NCBI GenBank assembly: GCA_017464285.1 | Contig: JAFUDT010000013.1 | Coordinates: 1-64,000, forward strand | From: Bacteroidales bacterium | GTDB lineage: Bacteria; Bacteroidota; Bacteroidia; Bacteroidales; UBA1402 | Length of the DNA stretch: 64,000 nucleotides | Reading direction: 5' to 3' | Part shown: piece after piece, positions 50,311 to 59,326 of the stretch | Layout of the letters: each line of letters starts with the position of its first letter | Numbering within the stretch: position 1 is the stretch's first letter | Translations under genes and position numbers: made by a program | The notes under the pieces: generated by a model | Databases searched by the model: none | What the model saw: only the letters and a program-made list of their open reading frames with translations | What the model was told of the DNA's origin: nothing

Positions 50311-52143
50311 ATGATGCACAGTTTGCGCAGCGACGTCTGCACCCAAGGTAGAAGAATGGCGGCTGCCCGCGCCTTATGGGCAGCCAACGGCATGAAAAAA
50401 GAGCAGGTGGGCCAGCCGGTGATAGCCGTGGTCAACTCATTCACACAGTTTGTTCCCGGACACGTGCATCTGCACGAAATCGGCCAGGAAGTCAAGGCTG
50501 AAATAGAGAAGTTGGGTTGCTTTGCGGCCGAGTTCAATACTATCGCCATCGACGACGGCATCGCCATGGGCCACGACGGCATGCTCTATTCGCTGCCCAG
50601 CCGCGACATCATTGCCGACAGCGTCGAATACATGGTCAATGCCCACAAAGCCGATGCCATGATCTGCATCAGCAACTGTGACAAGATCACCCCGGGTATG
50701 CTGATGGCCAGCATGAGGCTGAATATCCCCACTGTGTTTGTCTCGGGAGGCCCCATGGAAGCCGGCGAACTGGACGGCGGTCATCTCGACCTGATCGATG
50801 CCATGATCCAGTCGGCCGACCAGAGTGTCTCCGACGCTCAGATGGCCCGTGTGGAGGCGACGGCCTGCCCGGGCTGCGGCTGCTGCTCGGGTATGTTCAC
50901 GGCTAACTCGATGAACTGCCTGAGCGAGGCTTTGGGTATGGCCCTGCCCGGCAACGGCACCATTCTGGCCGATCATGTCAACCGTCGCAAACTTTTCAAA
51001 AAGGCGGCTGCACAGATTGTCAAGAATGCCTATGCCTATTACCGCAACGGTGATGAGTCGGTCTTGCCGCGTTCCATCGCCACCCGGGCCGCTTTCCTCA
51101 ACGCCATGACCCTGGATATCGCCATGGGCGGATCGACCAATACCGTACTGCATCTACTGGCCATCGCTCACGAGGCGGGCGTGGATTTCACGATGGACGA
51201 CATCGACGCCCTGTCGCGCCGTGTGCCCTGCCTGTGCAAGGTGGCTCCCAACACTCATCAGTTTCATGTGCAGGATGTGAACCGTGCCGGCGGCATCCAT
51301 TCCATCCTGGGTGAACTGGCCAAAGGCGGCCTTATCGACACCAAGGTTTGCCGGGTGGACGGCCTGACACTCTCTGAGGGGCTGGAACGTTACAGCCTGA
51401 GCTCGCACAAGGTCTGCGAAGAGGCCAAGGAAATCTATTTGAGCGCACCTTCGCACAAGTTCAACATGGTGCTTGGCTCTCAGGATACCCACTACGACAG
51501 CCTGGATACCGACCGCGAAAAAGGCTGTATCCGTGATCTGGCCCATGCCTACACCAAGGACGGTGGCCTGGCCGTACTGAAGGGCAATATTGCCTTGGAC
51601 GGCTGCGTGGTCAAGACGGCCGGGGTGGATGAGTCCATCTGGCGCTTCAGCGGACCTGCCAAGGTCTTTCATTCGCAGGAAGACGCCTGTGAGGGCATCC
51701 TGGGTGGCCGGATCCAGTCGGGCGATGTGGTGTTGATCATTTACGAAGGTCCCAAGGGAGGTCCCGGTATGCAGGAAATGCTTTATCCGACATCCTATAT
51801 CAAGTCGCGTCACCTGGGCAAGGAGTGTGCCCTGGTCACCGACGGACGTTTCTCGGGCGGCACTTCGGGCCTGTCCATCGGCCATGTCTCTCCTGAGGCG
51901 GCCTCGGGTGGTGCCATCGGTCTGGTGCGTGACGGCGACATCATCGATATCGATATCCCGGCACGCAGCATCCGTGTCAGGCTCACCGATGAGCAGCTCA
52001 CGGCCCGTCGCCGCGAAGAAGAGGCCAAAGGACGCCTGGCTTTCAAGCCCGTGCGTGACCGGGTGGTCTCCAAATCCCTGAAAGCCTACGCTCAGGCTGT
52101 CTCGTCGGCCGACAAGGGGGCTGTCCGTCTTATCGAGGATTAA
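50311..52143 (+). CDS. ilvD: Dihydroxy-acid dehydratase
   Basis: 610 residues from ATG 50311. A TTG at 50293 is in frame but relatives start at the LRS...[11 protein letters not shown] segment. Iron-sulfur cysteines are in [12 protein letters not shown] and in [34 protein letters not shown] near the C-terminus is the second signature. It makes 2-keto acids in the isoleucine/valine pathway. First gene of ilvD-ilvB-ilvN. Confidence 0.97.
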   Translation: MMHSLRSDVCTQGRRMAAARALWAANGMKKEQVGQPVIAVVNSFTQFVPGHVHLHEIGQEVKAEIEKLGCFAAEFNTIAIDDGIAMGHDGMLYSLPSRDIIADSVEYMVNAHKADAMICISNCDKITPGMLMASMRLNIPTVFVSGGPMEAGELDGGHLDLIDAMIQSADQSVSDAQMARVEATACPGCGCCSGMFTANSMNCLSEALGMALPGNGTILADHVNRRKLFKKAAAQIVKNAYAYYRNGDESVLPRSIATRAAFLNAMTLDIAMGGSTNTVLHLLAIAHEAGVDFTMDDIDALSRRVPCLCKVAPNTHQFHVQDVNRAGGIHSILGELAKGGLIDTKVCRVDGLTLSEGLERYSLSSHKVCEEAKEIYLSAPSHKFNMVLGSQDTHYDSLDTDREKGCIRDLAHAYTKDGGLAVLKGNIALDGCVVKTAGVDESIWRFSGPAKVFHSQEDACEGILGGRIQSGDVVLIIYEGPKGGPGMQEMLYPTSYIKSRHLGKECALVTDGRFSGGTSGLSIGHVSPEAASGGAIGLVRDGDIIDIDIPARSIRVRLTDEQLTARRREEEAKGRLAFKPVRDRVVSKSLKAYAQAVSSADKGAVRLIED

Positions 52144-52193
52144 AGGGAACAATCGGGCCAACATATTGTCAAAAAATCAGAGTAAGATATACC

Positions 52194-53900
52194 ATGTCAG
52201 AGAAAATCAACGGAGCAGAAGCGCTGATGCGCTGTTTTAAGGAAGAAAACGTCACGACGATATTCGGTTATCCGGGCGGTTTCATCATCCCGGTGTTTGA
52301 TGCCTTGTACTCATACCAGAAAGAGTTCGACTGCATCCTGACCCGCCACGAGCAGGGGGCTATACATGCCGCGCAGGGCTATGCCCGTGTAACAGGCCGC
52401 CCAGGGGTGGTCATCGTCACCTCCGGTCCCGCTGCTACCAACGTAATTACCGGCCTGGCCGACGCCATGATGGACAGCACGCCGCTGGTGGTCATCACGG
52501 GCCAGTCGATCGTGGCACAGCTCGGTACGGACAGTTTCCAGGAAACAGATGTGATAGGCATCACCCAGCCGGTCTCCAAGTGGAGCTATCAGATACGCCG
52601 GGCCGAGGACCTGCCCTGGGCCGTAGCCCGTGCTTTTTACATCGCCCGTGAAGGCCGGCCCGGTCCGGTGGTGCTCGACCTGACCAAAGACGCCCAGACC
52701 CAGCTCTTCGACTTTGAATACAAAAAGTGCCGCTTCATCCGCAGCTACCAGCCCAACCCGACCCCTGACCCCAACGACCTGTCCCTGGCCGCCGACCTGA
52801 TCAATCTGGCCAAACGCCCCATGGCCGTGATAGGGCAGGGTGTGATGCTGGGACACGCCGAAAAGGAGCTGTACGCCTTTCTCGAAAAGGCCGACATCCC
52901 AGCTGCCTCGACCCTGCTGGGCCTGTCGATCATGGCCGACGACTATCCGCTCAACATGGGCATGGTGGGCATGCACGGCAATGTGGCGCCCAACCGCAAG
53001 ACGGGCGAATGCGACGTGCTGATAGCCATCGGCTGCCGCTTCTCCGACCGCGTCACGGGCGATATCAATACCTATGCCGCCAATGCCAACATCATCCATT
53101 TCGACATAGATCCTTCGGAACTCAATAAGAATGTCCGTGTATTCCTGCCCGTGCTGGGCAATGTCAAGGAGACGCTGCCGGCGGTCACGAAACTGCTTAA
53201 GCCGGCCCGGCACACCGAGTGGATAGCCGGATTCAAAACTTATAAGGAACAGGAAGAAAAAGAAGTGATATCGCGCGACCTGCATCCCGAGGGCCCGGAA
53301 ATTACGATGGCCGAGACGGTCAAATGCATCTCCGACCAGTCGGGTCGCCGCGCTGTGCTGGTGGCCGACGTGGGCCAGAACGAGATGACCTCGGCCCGTT
53401 ATTTCAGCGCCGGCCCCGGACGTCAGTTCGTTGCCTCGGGCGGACTGGGCACGATGGGCTTCTGTCTGCCGGCTGCCGTGGGAGCCGCCCTGGGCGCTCC
53501 CGACTCGGAAATTTATGCGGTCTGCGGTGACGGCGGCATCCAGATGACCATCCAGGAGCTGGGCACCATCATGCAGTATCAGCTGCCCGTCAAGGTGGTC
53601 GTGCTCAACAACAATTTCCTGGGCATGGTACGCCAGTGGCAGGAACTGTTCTGGGACAAACGCTATTCGTCCACCCGGATGCAGAATCCCGATTTCGTGC
53701 AGTTGGCAGCTTCCTACCACATTGCCGGCCGTCGGGTCGAAAAACGGGAAGAACTCTCCGAAGCTGTCCAGCAGATGATAGACCACAAGGGCCCCTATCT
53801 GCTCGAGGTCCATGTGGAGGAAGAGGGTATGGTCTATCCGATGATTCCGGCCGGACAGCCTATTTCGGACATTATCATGGGAAGAACAGACACAAAGTAG
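52194..53900 (+). CDS. ilvB: Acetolactate synthase, large subunit
   Basis: 568 residues. Thiamine-diphosphate enzyme: the proton-relay Glu in LTRHEQGAIHAAQGYAR, the central FAD-binding domain, and the ThDP motif GDGGIQMTIQELGTIMQY and NNNFLGMVRQWQ. It joins two pyruvates, or pyruvate and 2-ketobutyrate. It needs the regulatory subunit encoded 21 bases downstream. Confidence 0.97.
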   Translation: MSEKINGAEALMRCFKEENVTTIFGYPGGFIIPVFDALYSYQKEFDCILTRHEQGAIHAAQGYARVTGRPGVVIVTSGPAATNVITGLADAMMDSTPLVVITGQSIVAQLGTDSFQETDVIGITQPVSKWSYQIRRAEDLPWAVARAFYIAREGRPGPVVLDLTKDAQTQLFDFEYKKCRFIRSYQPNPTPDPNDLSLAADLINLAKRPMAVIGQGVMLGHAEKELYAFLEKADIPAASTLLGLSIMADDYPLNMGMVGMHGNVAPNRKTGECDVLIAIGCRFSDRVTGDINTYAANANIIHFDIDPSELNKNVRVFLPVLGNVKETLPAVTKLLKPARHTEWIAGFKTYKEQEEKEVISRDLHPEGPEITMAETVKCISDQSGRRAVLVADVGQNEMTSARYFSAGPGRQFVASGGLGTMGFCLPAAVGAALGAPDSEIYAVCGDGGIQMTIQELGTIMQYQLPVKVVVLNNNFLGMVRQWQELFWDKRYSSTRMQNPDFVQLAASYHIAGRRVEKREELSEAVQQMIDHKGPYLLEVHVEEEGMVYPMIPAGQPISDIIMGRTDTK

Positions 53901-53921
53901 CCATGCTTTAAATTCAAGACG

Positions 53922-54473
53922 ATGGAAAAAACACTCTATACAGTCAATGTCTATTCAGAAAATACGGTAGGTATCCTTAATCAGGTGACCAATGTCTTTA
54001 CACGCCGTCAGGTGAATATCGAGAGCCTGACCGTATCGCGCTCGGCCATTCCCGGCGTACACAAATATACCATCACGGCCGAGACCGACGAGGAGACCAT
54101 TTCGAAGATGGTGCGTCAGATCGAGCGTCGCATCGATGTGTTGAAGGCTTTCTACTATGTCGATGACGAGATTATCTTCCAGGAGATCGCCCTCTACAAG
54201 ATTTCGACAGACCGGGTGCTGGAGCATGGTGCCCTGGAACAGGTGGTGCGCCGCTACAATGCCCGCATTTTGGAGCTGAACCGCAATTACACGGTCATCG
54301 AACAGACCGGGCATGTGGAGGAAATCCAGCAGCTCTACGAGGAATTGCAGCCCCTGGGCATCCTGCAGTTTGTCCGTTCGGGACGCATCTCGATTACCAA
54401 GTCGCCCATCGAACGCTTGAGCGATTTCCTGGCCGAAATGGAAGCCAAGCGCCAGGCCAGTGAACAAGTCTGA
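53922..54473 (+). CDS. ilvN: Acetolactate synthase, regulatory subunit
   Basis: 183 residues. N-terminal ACT domain (YTVNVYSENTVGILNQVTNV, with SLTVSRSAIPGVHKYTI) which binds valine in relatives, and the C-terminal domain that activates the large subunit (HGALEQVVRRYNARILELNR, then GRISITKSPI). Its stop is immediately followed by the start of an unfamiliar gene, so transcription continues into the inserted block. Confidence 0.94.
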   Translation: MEKTLYTVNVYSENTVGILNQVTNVFTRRQVNIESLTVSRSAIPGVHKYTITAETDEETISKMVRQIERRIDVLKAFYYVDDEIIFQEIALYKISTDRVLEHGALEQVVRRYNARILELNRNYTVIEQTGHVEEIQQLYEELQPLGILQFVRSGRISITKSPIERLSDFLAEMEAKRQASEQV

Positions 54474-55301
54474 ATGAAGCGAAACAAGACACCGGCTCGA
54501 AGACTGATACCCTCAGGTATCATTGTGCTGCTGTGTCTTTGTTATGCCTGTGACATCCCTTTTACAGAACAAAAGGACCCTGTTGATTCTATGATGACCG
54601 AGCAAGCCGATTCCGCTGTCGTCTCCTATCAAGAAATGATTCGGTCCATGTCGCAGGCTATCGGTCGTCACAAGAAAAAGACACTGTCTCTGTACGGCTC
54701 GCTGTTTTTGCTTTCGGCCGCCTTCTTGTTCTATGTCCGCTATCGTGAACGGAAATATCGCCGACTCAGAGAGCGCTTGCAGCTTCAGGAACGGAAATCG
54801 GCATCGGCCGAGACGGAGTGTCGTCGCTTGTCGCAAGAATTGGAGCAGGTCAGGACTGATCATCAGGAATTGAACCGTTCGGTGCTGGAAAAGCGTCTTG
54901 CAGAGATGACCGCTAAACTAAAAGAAATCTACAGCAAGCAGTCGGAAGCCGCGCATATTGCCGATGACGGCCGCCTCTTTGCCTTGCAGGTCGGAGAACT
55001 GTTGCCTTTGGACTCCTGGGAAGACTTCAGTTCCTTTATCAATGACAACTTTGCTTCTTTTGTCGATCGGCTGTCGGCCAGCTACCCCAATCTGAAACGG
55101 CAGGAACTGATTTGCGCAGTGCTGAATCTGCTGGGCTGCTCAGTGACTCAGATCTGTTATCTCATGAAAATCAAGAAAAACACGGTCTATGACTACCAGA
55201 AAAACCTTCGCGGAGCACTCGCTTTACCCCAAAATCTCCGATTGCAGTCGGCCATGAAGGACTTCCTTTTCCCATCAACCTTAAAAATTGATGCCGAATA
55301 A
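54474..55301 (+). CDS. Membrane-tethered helix-turn-helix protein with lipobox
   Basis: 275 residues, not recognised as a named family. Layout: a signal-like stretch with lipobox-like CYAC (Cys26), a short outer segment of ~45 residues, one membrane helix (71-88), a charged coiled coil (about 90-155), a globular part (SWEDFSSFINDNFASFVDRL) and a helix-turn-helix at ~210-247 (NLLGCSVTQICYLMKIKKNT). The HTH would face the cytoplasm. The plan is that of the TPR-membrane-HTH regulators frequent in Bacteroides, but the TPR sensor is missing. It starts on the base after the ilvN stop, so it is probably made with the ilv enzymes. It may regulate nearby genes; that is inference. Confidence 0.6.
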   Translation: MKRNKTPARRLIPSGIIVLLCLCYACDIPFTEQKDPVDSMMTEQADSAVVSYQEMIRSMSQAIGRHKKKTLSLYGSLFLLSAAFLFYVRYRERKYRRLRERLQLQERKSASAETECRRLSQELEQVRTDHQELNRSVLEKRLAEMTAKLKEIYSKQSEAAHIADDGRLFALQVGELLPLDSWEDFSSFINDNFASFVDRLSASYPNLKRQELICAVLNLLGCSVTQICYLMKIKKNTVYDYQKNLRGALALPQNLRLQSAMKDFLFPSTLKIDAE

Positions 55302-55346
55302 TAAATAACTGGTTGTAATTCAGCCCATTTGTTTCGTGCTCTCCTT

Positions 55347-55388
55347 AATTGTTTTTGAACAATTCTGCTGGTTGTGATTGTAAATTTG
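55347..55388 (+). promoter_or_regulatory. Promoter region with inverted repeat before the membrane cassette
   Basis: TAAATTTG (55381-55388) is an exact -7 match, 31 bases before the ATG at 55420. A TTTG at 55354-55357 lies 23 bases upstream, a little far, and forms the loop of a perfect 7-bp inverted repeat AATTGTT/AACAATT (55347-55364). It may be an operator or a weak terminator. Confidence 0.4.
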
Positions 55389-55419
55389 CCGTGTTGTCTA
55401 ATTATAAACACGTGCAATT

Positions 55420-56226
55420 ATGAAAAATAACCCTTTGTATAAAGAATGGTGGTTTTGGCCCGCTTTGCTGATAGCCCTGCAATTGCTACAATTGCCTATT
55501 ATAGGGTATAGTAGTTTTAAAAATGGCTCTTCGGTTGTTCACTGGCTTGGTTATTGTTCAGATATATTGATTGTTCTGAGCGTTCTGCTGATAGTGGTCA
55601 ATGTAATCCTGTGGATTCGCCACATCGTAAAAAAAAGGAAATTGGCCATATGGGGTCACCTGGCAATGATGTTAATGGCAATAACGCTATTTGTTTTTGT
55701 GACTTTTTTCATAGGCGTCTGGTATTTGTTCTCCAGTGATGCCGGCGATGATTTCGGCAAGCGGCATCCTATCCCGGCTGGTGCGATATATGAAAAACCT
55801 ATTAGGGATACCATTTATGTTTTGGACGAAAATGGCAGTCTGGTGACACAAAACAAATTGTCGGACCGTGTTATTCCCAGTGACAGCAGCACCTGGTTAC
55901 AGATCAGAGACGGATTTCAAGGCGGAATATATGAATATTGCTTCTATATCCCGGAAGCATTTGAAATCGGTGAGATCTGGCTGGAATGCTACGAGGTGAC
56001 CACGAACAAGCCGCTCTCAGCAAAGAGAATCCGGAAAGCATCTGCTCAGAGAGTCGGACCAGAAGATAAGGAGAAAACAACAGATCTTGTAGAATTTACA
56101 ATCTATGAAGGTGTATGGGGAGACTATTATCTGGCGCGTATGGAGGTTTGGTATGCTGACTCTATTTCCCATGCCAGTCGCAAGTTGGCAGAAAAAACAT
56201 ATAGGGTAGAAGGCTGGAATCGGTAA
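55420..56226 (+). CDS. Unknown protein with three N-terminal membrane helices
   Basis: 268 residues, no recognised domain. Helices at about 12-30, 44-65 and 78-105 are followed by a soluble C-terminal half of ~160 residues, beta-rich and polar (QIRDGFQGGIYEYCFYIPEA; LVEFTIYEGVWGDYYLARME). By the positive-inside rule the loop with RHIVKKRK is cytoplasmic, which puts the C-terminal half outside. The gene is visibly more AT-rich than the ilv genes. The next gene starts 10 bases later, so they form one unit. Confidence 0.6.
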   Translation: MKNNPLYKEWWFWPALLIALQLLQLPIIGYSSFKNGSSVVHWLGYCSDILIVLSVLLIVVNVILWIRHIVKKRKLAIWGHLAMMLMAITLFVFVTFFIGVWYLFSSDAGDDFGKRHPIPAGAIYEKPIRDTIYVLDENGSLVTQNKLSDRVIPSDSSTWLQIRDGFQGGIYEYCFYIPEAFEIGEIWLECYEVTTNKPLSAKRIRKASAQRVGPEDKEKTTDLVEFTIYEGVWGDYYLARMEVWYADSISHASRKLAEKTYRVEGWNR

Positions 56227-56236
56227 GATATTTATT

Positions 56237-57118
56237 ATGGTGTTCACTGATATAGCTATGAAAACTACACTTGTTAATCGATTGTATTGGCTTTCGCCAT
56301 TACTGGGAACACTAATGTCGCTGTTTCTACAACTTCTTGTCATGGTCATTGTTGAATGGAGTAAAGGAGAGATCAGAGAGCAGAGTGTATGGACATTGAT
56401 ACGGTTGTTTTCGGAGATACTTTTGTCATATGATATATTGATGATGGCTCTGACATATTTTGCAATGCTTCTTTTTGATAAGGTGCCTAATCTTTATTTT
56501 GGATGGGTATTGATGACATTGTTATGGCTACCATTCCTGTATTTGTTCATTATTTTCCATCGTGCAGTTACATTTGAGGTGTATCAAATATGCTATCTGT
56601 TTGTTATACAGATAATATACTTTGCTCCAATTATTATTGTAGGCATACAACGCATAAAGAATATGACTGAACCTAATCAAAAGCATAACGGAAATAATCT
56701 AATCATGATTGCCGTAACGAGTTTATTGTTATTCAATGTAACTGCTTGTACTCGTACTGCTGACAAAAAACAAAAAGAAGAGCCTTTGTATCCGGAGTAT
56801 CTGTCGGTAGAAGGTGGTGTATGGGATAGGGATGAAGACGGCTCCCTCAGGTATCCGAATGATGCTGAAAAACGGCGGATCATCAATGAGGCGTCACAGA
56901 GAATAACTTTCTATTGGTACAATGCACCTGATTCCACGATTGCCATTGACAAGACAGCAGAACAACTGAATGTGTCGCAGGAGTTGTTCGATATGACCGA
57001 AAGCCTCAGGCTCGGGTACAACGAGCTGGTGAAATCCGGCAAGATAGAGCATCCTATGAGAATCCTCCATGGTGATCCTGTCAACGGACACGAATACGAA
57101 GGCTTCCACACTTACTAA
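56237..57118 (+). CDS. WLSP-motif membrane protein joined to a lipoprotein-like domain
   Basis: 293 residues (ATG 56237; ATG 56258 seven codons later is equally possible). Residues 1-140 are a four-helix membrane unit with YWLSPLLG at 17-24 and APIIIVGIQRI at its end, like the repeat unit of the protein at 57234. Residues 157-171 then look like a new lipoprotein signal (MIAVTSLLLFNVTAC, Cys171), followed by a polar domain of ~120 residues ending GHEYEGFHTY. Either this is a fusion, or the second part is made separately from ATG 56705. No known family. AT-rich compared with its surroundings. Confidence 0.55.
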   Translation: MVFTDIAMKTTLVNRLYWLSPLLGTLMSLFLQLLVMVIVEWSKGEIREQSVWTLIRLFSEILLSYDILMMALTYFAMLLFDKVPNLYFGWVLMTLLWLPFLYLFIIFHRAVTFEVYQICYLFVIQIIYFAPIIIVGIQRIKNMTEPNQKHNGNNLIMIAVTSLLLFNVTACTRTADKKQKEEPLYPEYLSVEGGVWDRDEDGSLRYPNDAEKRRIINEASQRITFYWYNAPDSTIAIDKTAEQLNVSQELFDMTESLRLGYNELVKSGKIEHPMRILHGDPVNGHEYEGFHTY

Positions 57119-57206
57119 AATGACATAATGGAAACTCTTGTGTGCATGGAGTTGCAGGTTTTGACGAAAAAAAGGCCGGGAGGAAGGATAGCCGAAGTAA
57201 ACTGTG

Positions 57207-57214
57207 TATCTTTG
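57207..57214 (+). promoter_or_regulatory. -7 element of the second WLSP gene
   Basis: TATCTTTG, exact match, 19 bases before the ATG at 57234. An in-frame GTG at 57204 overlaps this element and is therefore not the start. No TTTG at the right distance. Confidence 0.45.
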
Positions 57215-57233
57215 CGGACGAAAAAGAATTGAG

Positions 57234-58160
57234 ATGCCCCAAAAAGACAAGTGGATAGATGCATTGTACTGGCTCTCACCGCTGTTGGGTGGATTGCTTG
57301 GCGTAGGGCTGATGTACTTGGCCTTTGATGCTCTGTCTTCGTATGCGGTAAGTGAAAACAGCGAGCAGGCCCCTATGGTTGCCCGTGACATGGCTCTGCG
57401 TCTGAAGAGCTGGTGCTGTGTGGTTCTCGTGCTGCTGCCATTTTCCTATGCTGCTCTGTGGCTTTGGCTGAAGCAGCCTGTATGGACCTGGTGGATACTG
57501 GTTGTCCTGACCTTGCTGGCTTTTGTGGTTTCCTATCTGATTAACAAACTGGTAGCGCCGCTTTCTGTCGAACTGCCGGTGAATCCTCAGCGAGGCGACT
57601 TCATGTCATTGGGCGGTCAGTTGCTGGTCTGGTATGCCTGGTGCGCATTCTATTCAGTGCCAATGCTGCTTTGTGCCTATCTTCGCTATTGGTGGCACCA
57701 GAAACAAGTGGAACGGAATACGGCCGGCGTTGTTCCCCGCTCGATAGTCAATTGGGTGTGGTGGCTCTCTCCGGTTCTTGGCTCCATGCTTTCGACGTTG
57801 TTTTTCCTAGTGATGATCGATATGCTGTGCCTCTACGACGGAATCCTCTGGGGTAAGACTCTGTTGCTTTACGGTGCGGAATCCCTTATCCTCATCCTGA
57901 CGGTGTTGTCATTGGTCTGCTACTTGTTCCTGCCCTTGCTCGAACGTAGCAGGTGGCTGACAGTTTTGTTTGTCACAGTCTGCCATATTCCCTATATATG
58001 GGCCGTTGTCTGGCTGATGAAAGGCTCCTGGGGGGCGACACCTTTGTGGGAGCTGCTCTTCACGGCAGCCGTTCTCTACCTGATGTATGCCACTTACTTC
58101 TTGCCGATGCTGCTGAGCGGCTATCTGCGTCGCTTTTACAGGCTGCGCGACCGCTATTAA
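57234..58160 (+). CDS. WLSP-motif membrane protein with internal duplication
   Basis: 308 residues from ATG 57234. Two similar halves: WLSPLLGGLLG at 13-23 ... SVPMLLCAYLRYW at ~141-153, and WLSPVLGSMLS at 177-187 ... LPMLLSGYLRRFY near the C-terminus. Each half has about four hydrophobic helices, so the protein has about eight. The pattern xxWLSPxLG ... PMLLxxYLR also fits the first part of the gene at 56237. I do not know a family with it. No charged or catalytic residue cluster is visible inside the membrane. Base composition is closer to the surrounding genes than that of its two neighbours upstream. Confidence 0.6.
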   Translation: MPQKDKWIDALYWLSPLLGGLLGVGLMYLAFDALSSYAVSENSEQAPMVARDMALRLKSWCCVVLVLLPFSYAALWLWLKQPVWTWWILVVLTLLAFVVSYLINKLVAPLSVELPVNPQRGDFMSLGGQLLVWYAWCAFYSVPMLLCAYLRYWWHQKQVERNTAGVVPRSIVNWVWWLSPVLGSMLSTLFFLVMIDMLCLYDGILWGKTLLLYGAESLILILTVLSLVCYLFLPLLERSRWLTVLFVTVCHIPYIWAVVWLMKGSWGATPLWELLFTAAVLYLMYATYFLPMLLSGYLRRFYRLRDRY

Positions 58161-58188
58161 CCGACATCTGTCCTGCCGGAATATTTTA

Positions 58189-58220
58189 TTTGGCTTTGTC
58201 GCCGATGTGTATTATTTTTG
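58189..58220 (+). promoter_or_regulatory. Promoter of ilvC
   Basis: TTTG (58189-58192), 20 bases, TATTTTTG (58213-58220): a complete match. The ilvC ATG is 60 bases downstream. It lets ilvC be expressed independently of ilvDBN and of the inserted genes. Confidence 0.7.
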
Positions 58221-58280
58221 TCGTGCTTTTGCATATATGGCGAAATCAGTGTATTATAATGCATAAATATTAATTTTATC

Positions 58281-59324
58281 ATGGCAAAAATGAATTTTGG
58301 GGGTGTCATCGAGAATGTGATCACCCGTGATGAATTTCCTTTGGAAAAGGCTCGTGAAGTACTGAAAAACGAAACTATCGCCGTCATCGGCTATGGCGTG
58401 CAGGGACCTGGTCAATCCATGAATCTGAGAGACAACGGTTTCAATGTCATCGTCGGACAGCGTGCCGGCAAGACTTTTGAAAAGGCAGTGGCCGACGGCT
58501 GGGTGCCCGGCGAGACCCTGTTTGGTATCGAAGAGGCCTGCCAGAAGGCCAGCATCGTCATGTGCCTGCTTTCCGACGCCGCCGTGATGTCGGTATGGCC
58601 CACCATCAAGCCTTATCTGACCAAGGGCAAGGCGCTGTATTTCTCACACGGGTTTGCCATTACCTGGAACGACCGCACCGGCGTGGTGCCTCCCAAGGAT
58701 ATTGACGTTATCATGGTGGCACCTAAGGGCTCGGGCACTTCGCTGCGTACCATGTTTCTCGAAGGACGCGGCCTGAACTCTTCCTATGCCATCTATCAGG
58801 ATGCCACGGGCAAGGCCATGGACCGCACGCTGGCCCTGGGTATCGGTATCGGCTCGGGCTATATGTTTGAGACGACCTTCATCCGTGAGGCCACTTCCGA
58901 CCTTACCGGCGAGCGCGGCTCGCTGATGGGCGCTATCCAGGGCTTGCTACTGGCTCAGTACGAAGTGCTGCGCGAGAACGGCCATACACCCTCGGAAGCC
59001 TTCAACGAGACGGTCGAAGAACTGACCCAGTCGCTCATGCCGCTGTTTGCCAAGAACGGTATGGACTGGATGTATGCCAACTGTTCGACGACGGCCCAGC
59101 GCGGTGCCCTGGACTGGATGGGCCCCTTCCACGATGCCATCAAGCCCGTGGTCGAAAAACTGTATGCCAGCGTCAAGTGCGGCAACGAAGCCCAGATTTC
59201 CATCGACAGCAATTCCAAGCCCGACTACCGCGAAGGGCTGGAAAAGGAGCTGAAGGCTTTGCGCGAAAGTGAAATGTGGCAGGCGGGTGCTGTGGTCCGC
59301 AAGCTGCGTCCCGAAAACAACTGA
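58281..59324 (+). CDS. ilvC: Ketol-acid reductoisomerase
   Basis: 347 residues, short class I form. The NADPH-binding loop is VIGYGVQGPGQSMNLRDNG; the catalytic knotted domain has ETTFIREATSDLTGERGSL and YANCSTTAQRGALDW. It carries out the second step of valine/isoleucine synthesis, between IlvB/N and IlvD. In relatives it lies close behind ilvN; here four genes and 3.8 kb intervene, and the gene has its own promoter. Confidence 0.96.
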   Translation: MAKMNFGGVIENVITRDEFPLEKAREVLKNETIAVIGYGVQGPGQSMNLRDNGFNVIVGQRAGKTFEKAVADGWVPGETLFGIEEACQKASIVMCLLSDAAVMSVWPTIKPYLTKGKALYFSHGFAITWNDRTGVVPPKDIDVIMVAPKGSGTSLRTMFLEGRGLNSSYAIYQDATGKAMDRTLALGIGIGSGYMFETTFIREATSDLTGERGSLMGAIQGLLLAQYEVLRENGHTPSEAFNETVEELTQSLMPLFAKNGMDWMYANCSTTAQRGALDWMGPFHDAIKPVVEKLYASVKCGNEAQISIDSNSKPDYREGLEKELKALRESEMWQAGAVVRKLRPENN

Positions 59325-59326
59325 TC

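Noticed and set aside
52311..53813. 500-codon open frame opposite ilvB
   Set aside because: Antisense of a fully conserved acetolactate synthase; low-complexity composition and no recognisable motif.
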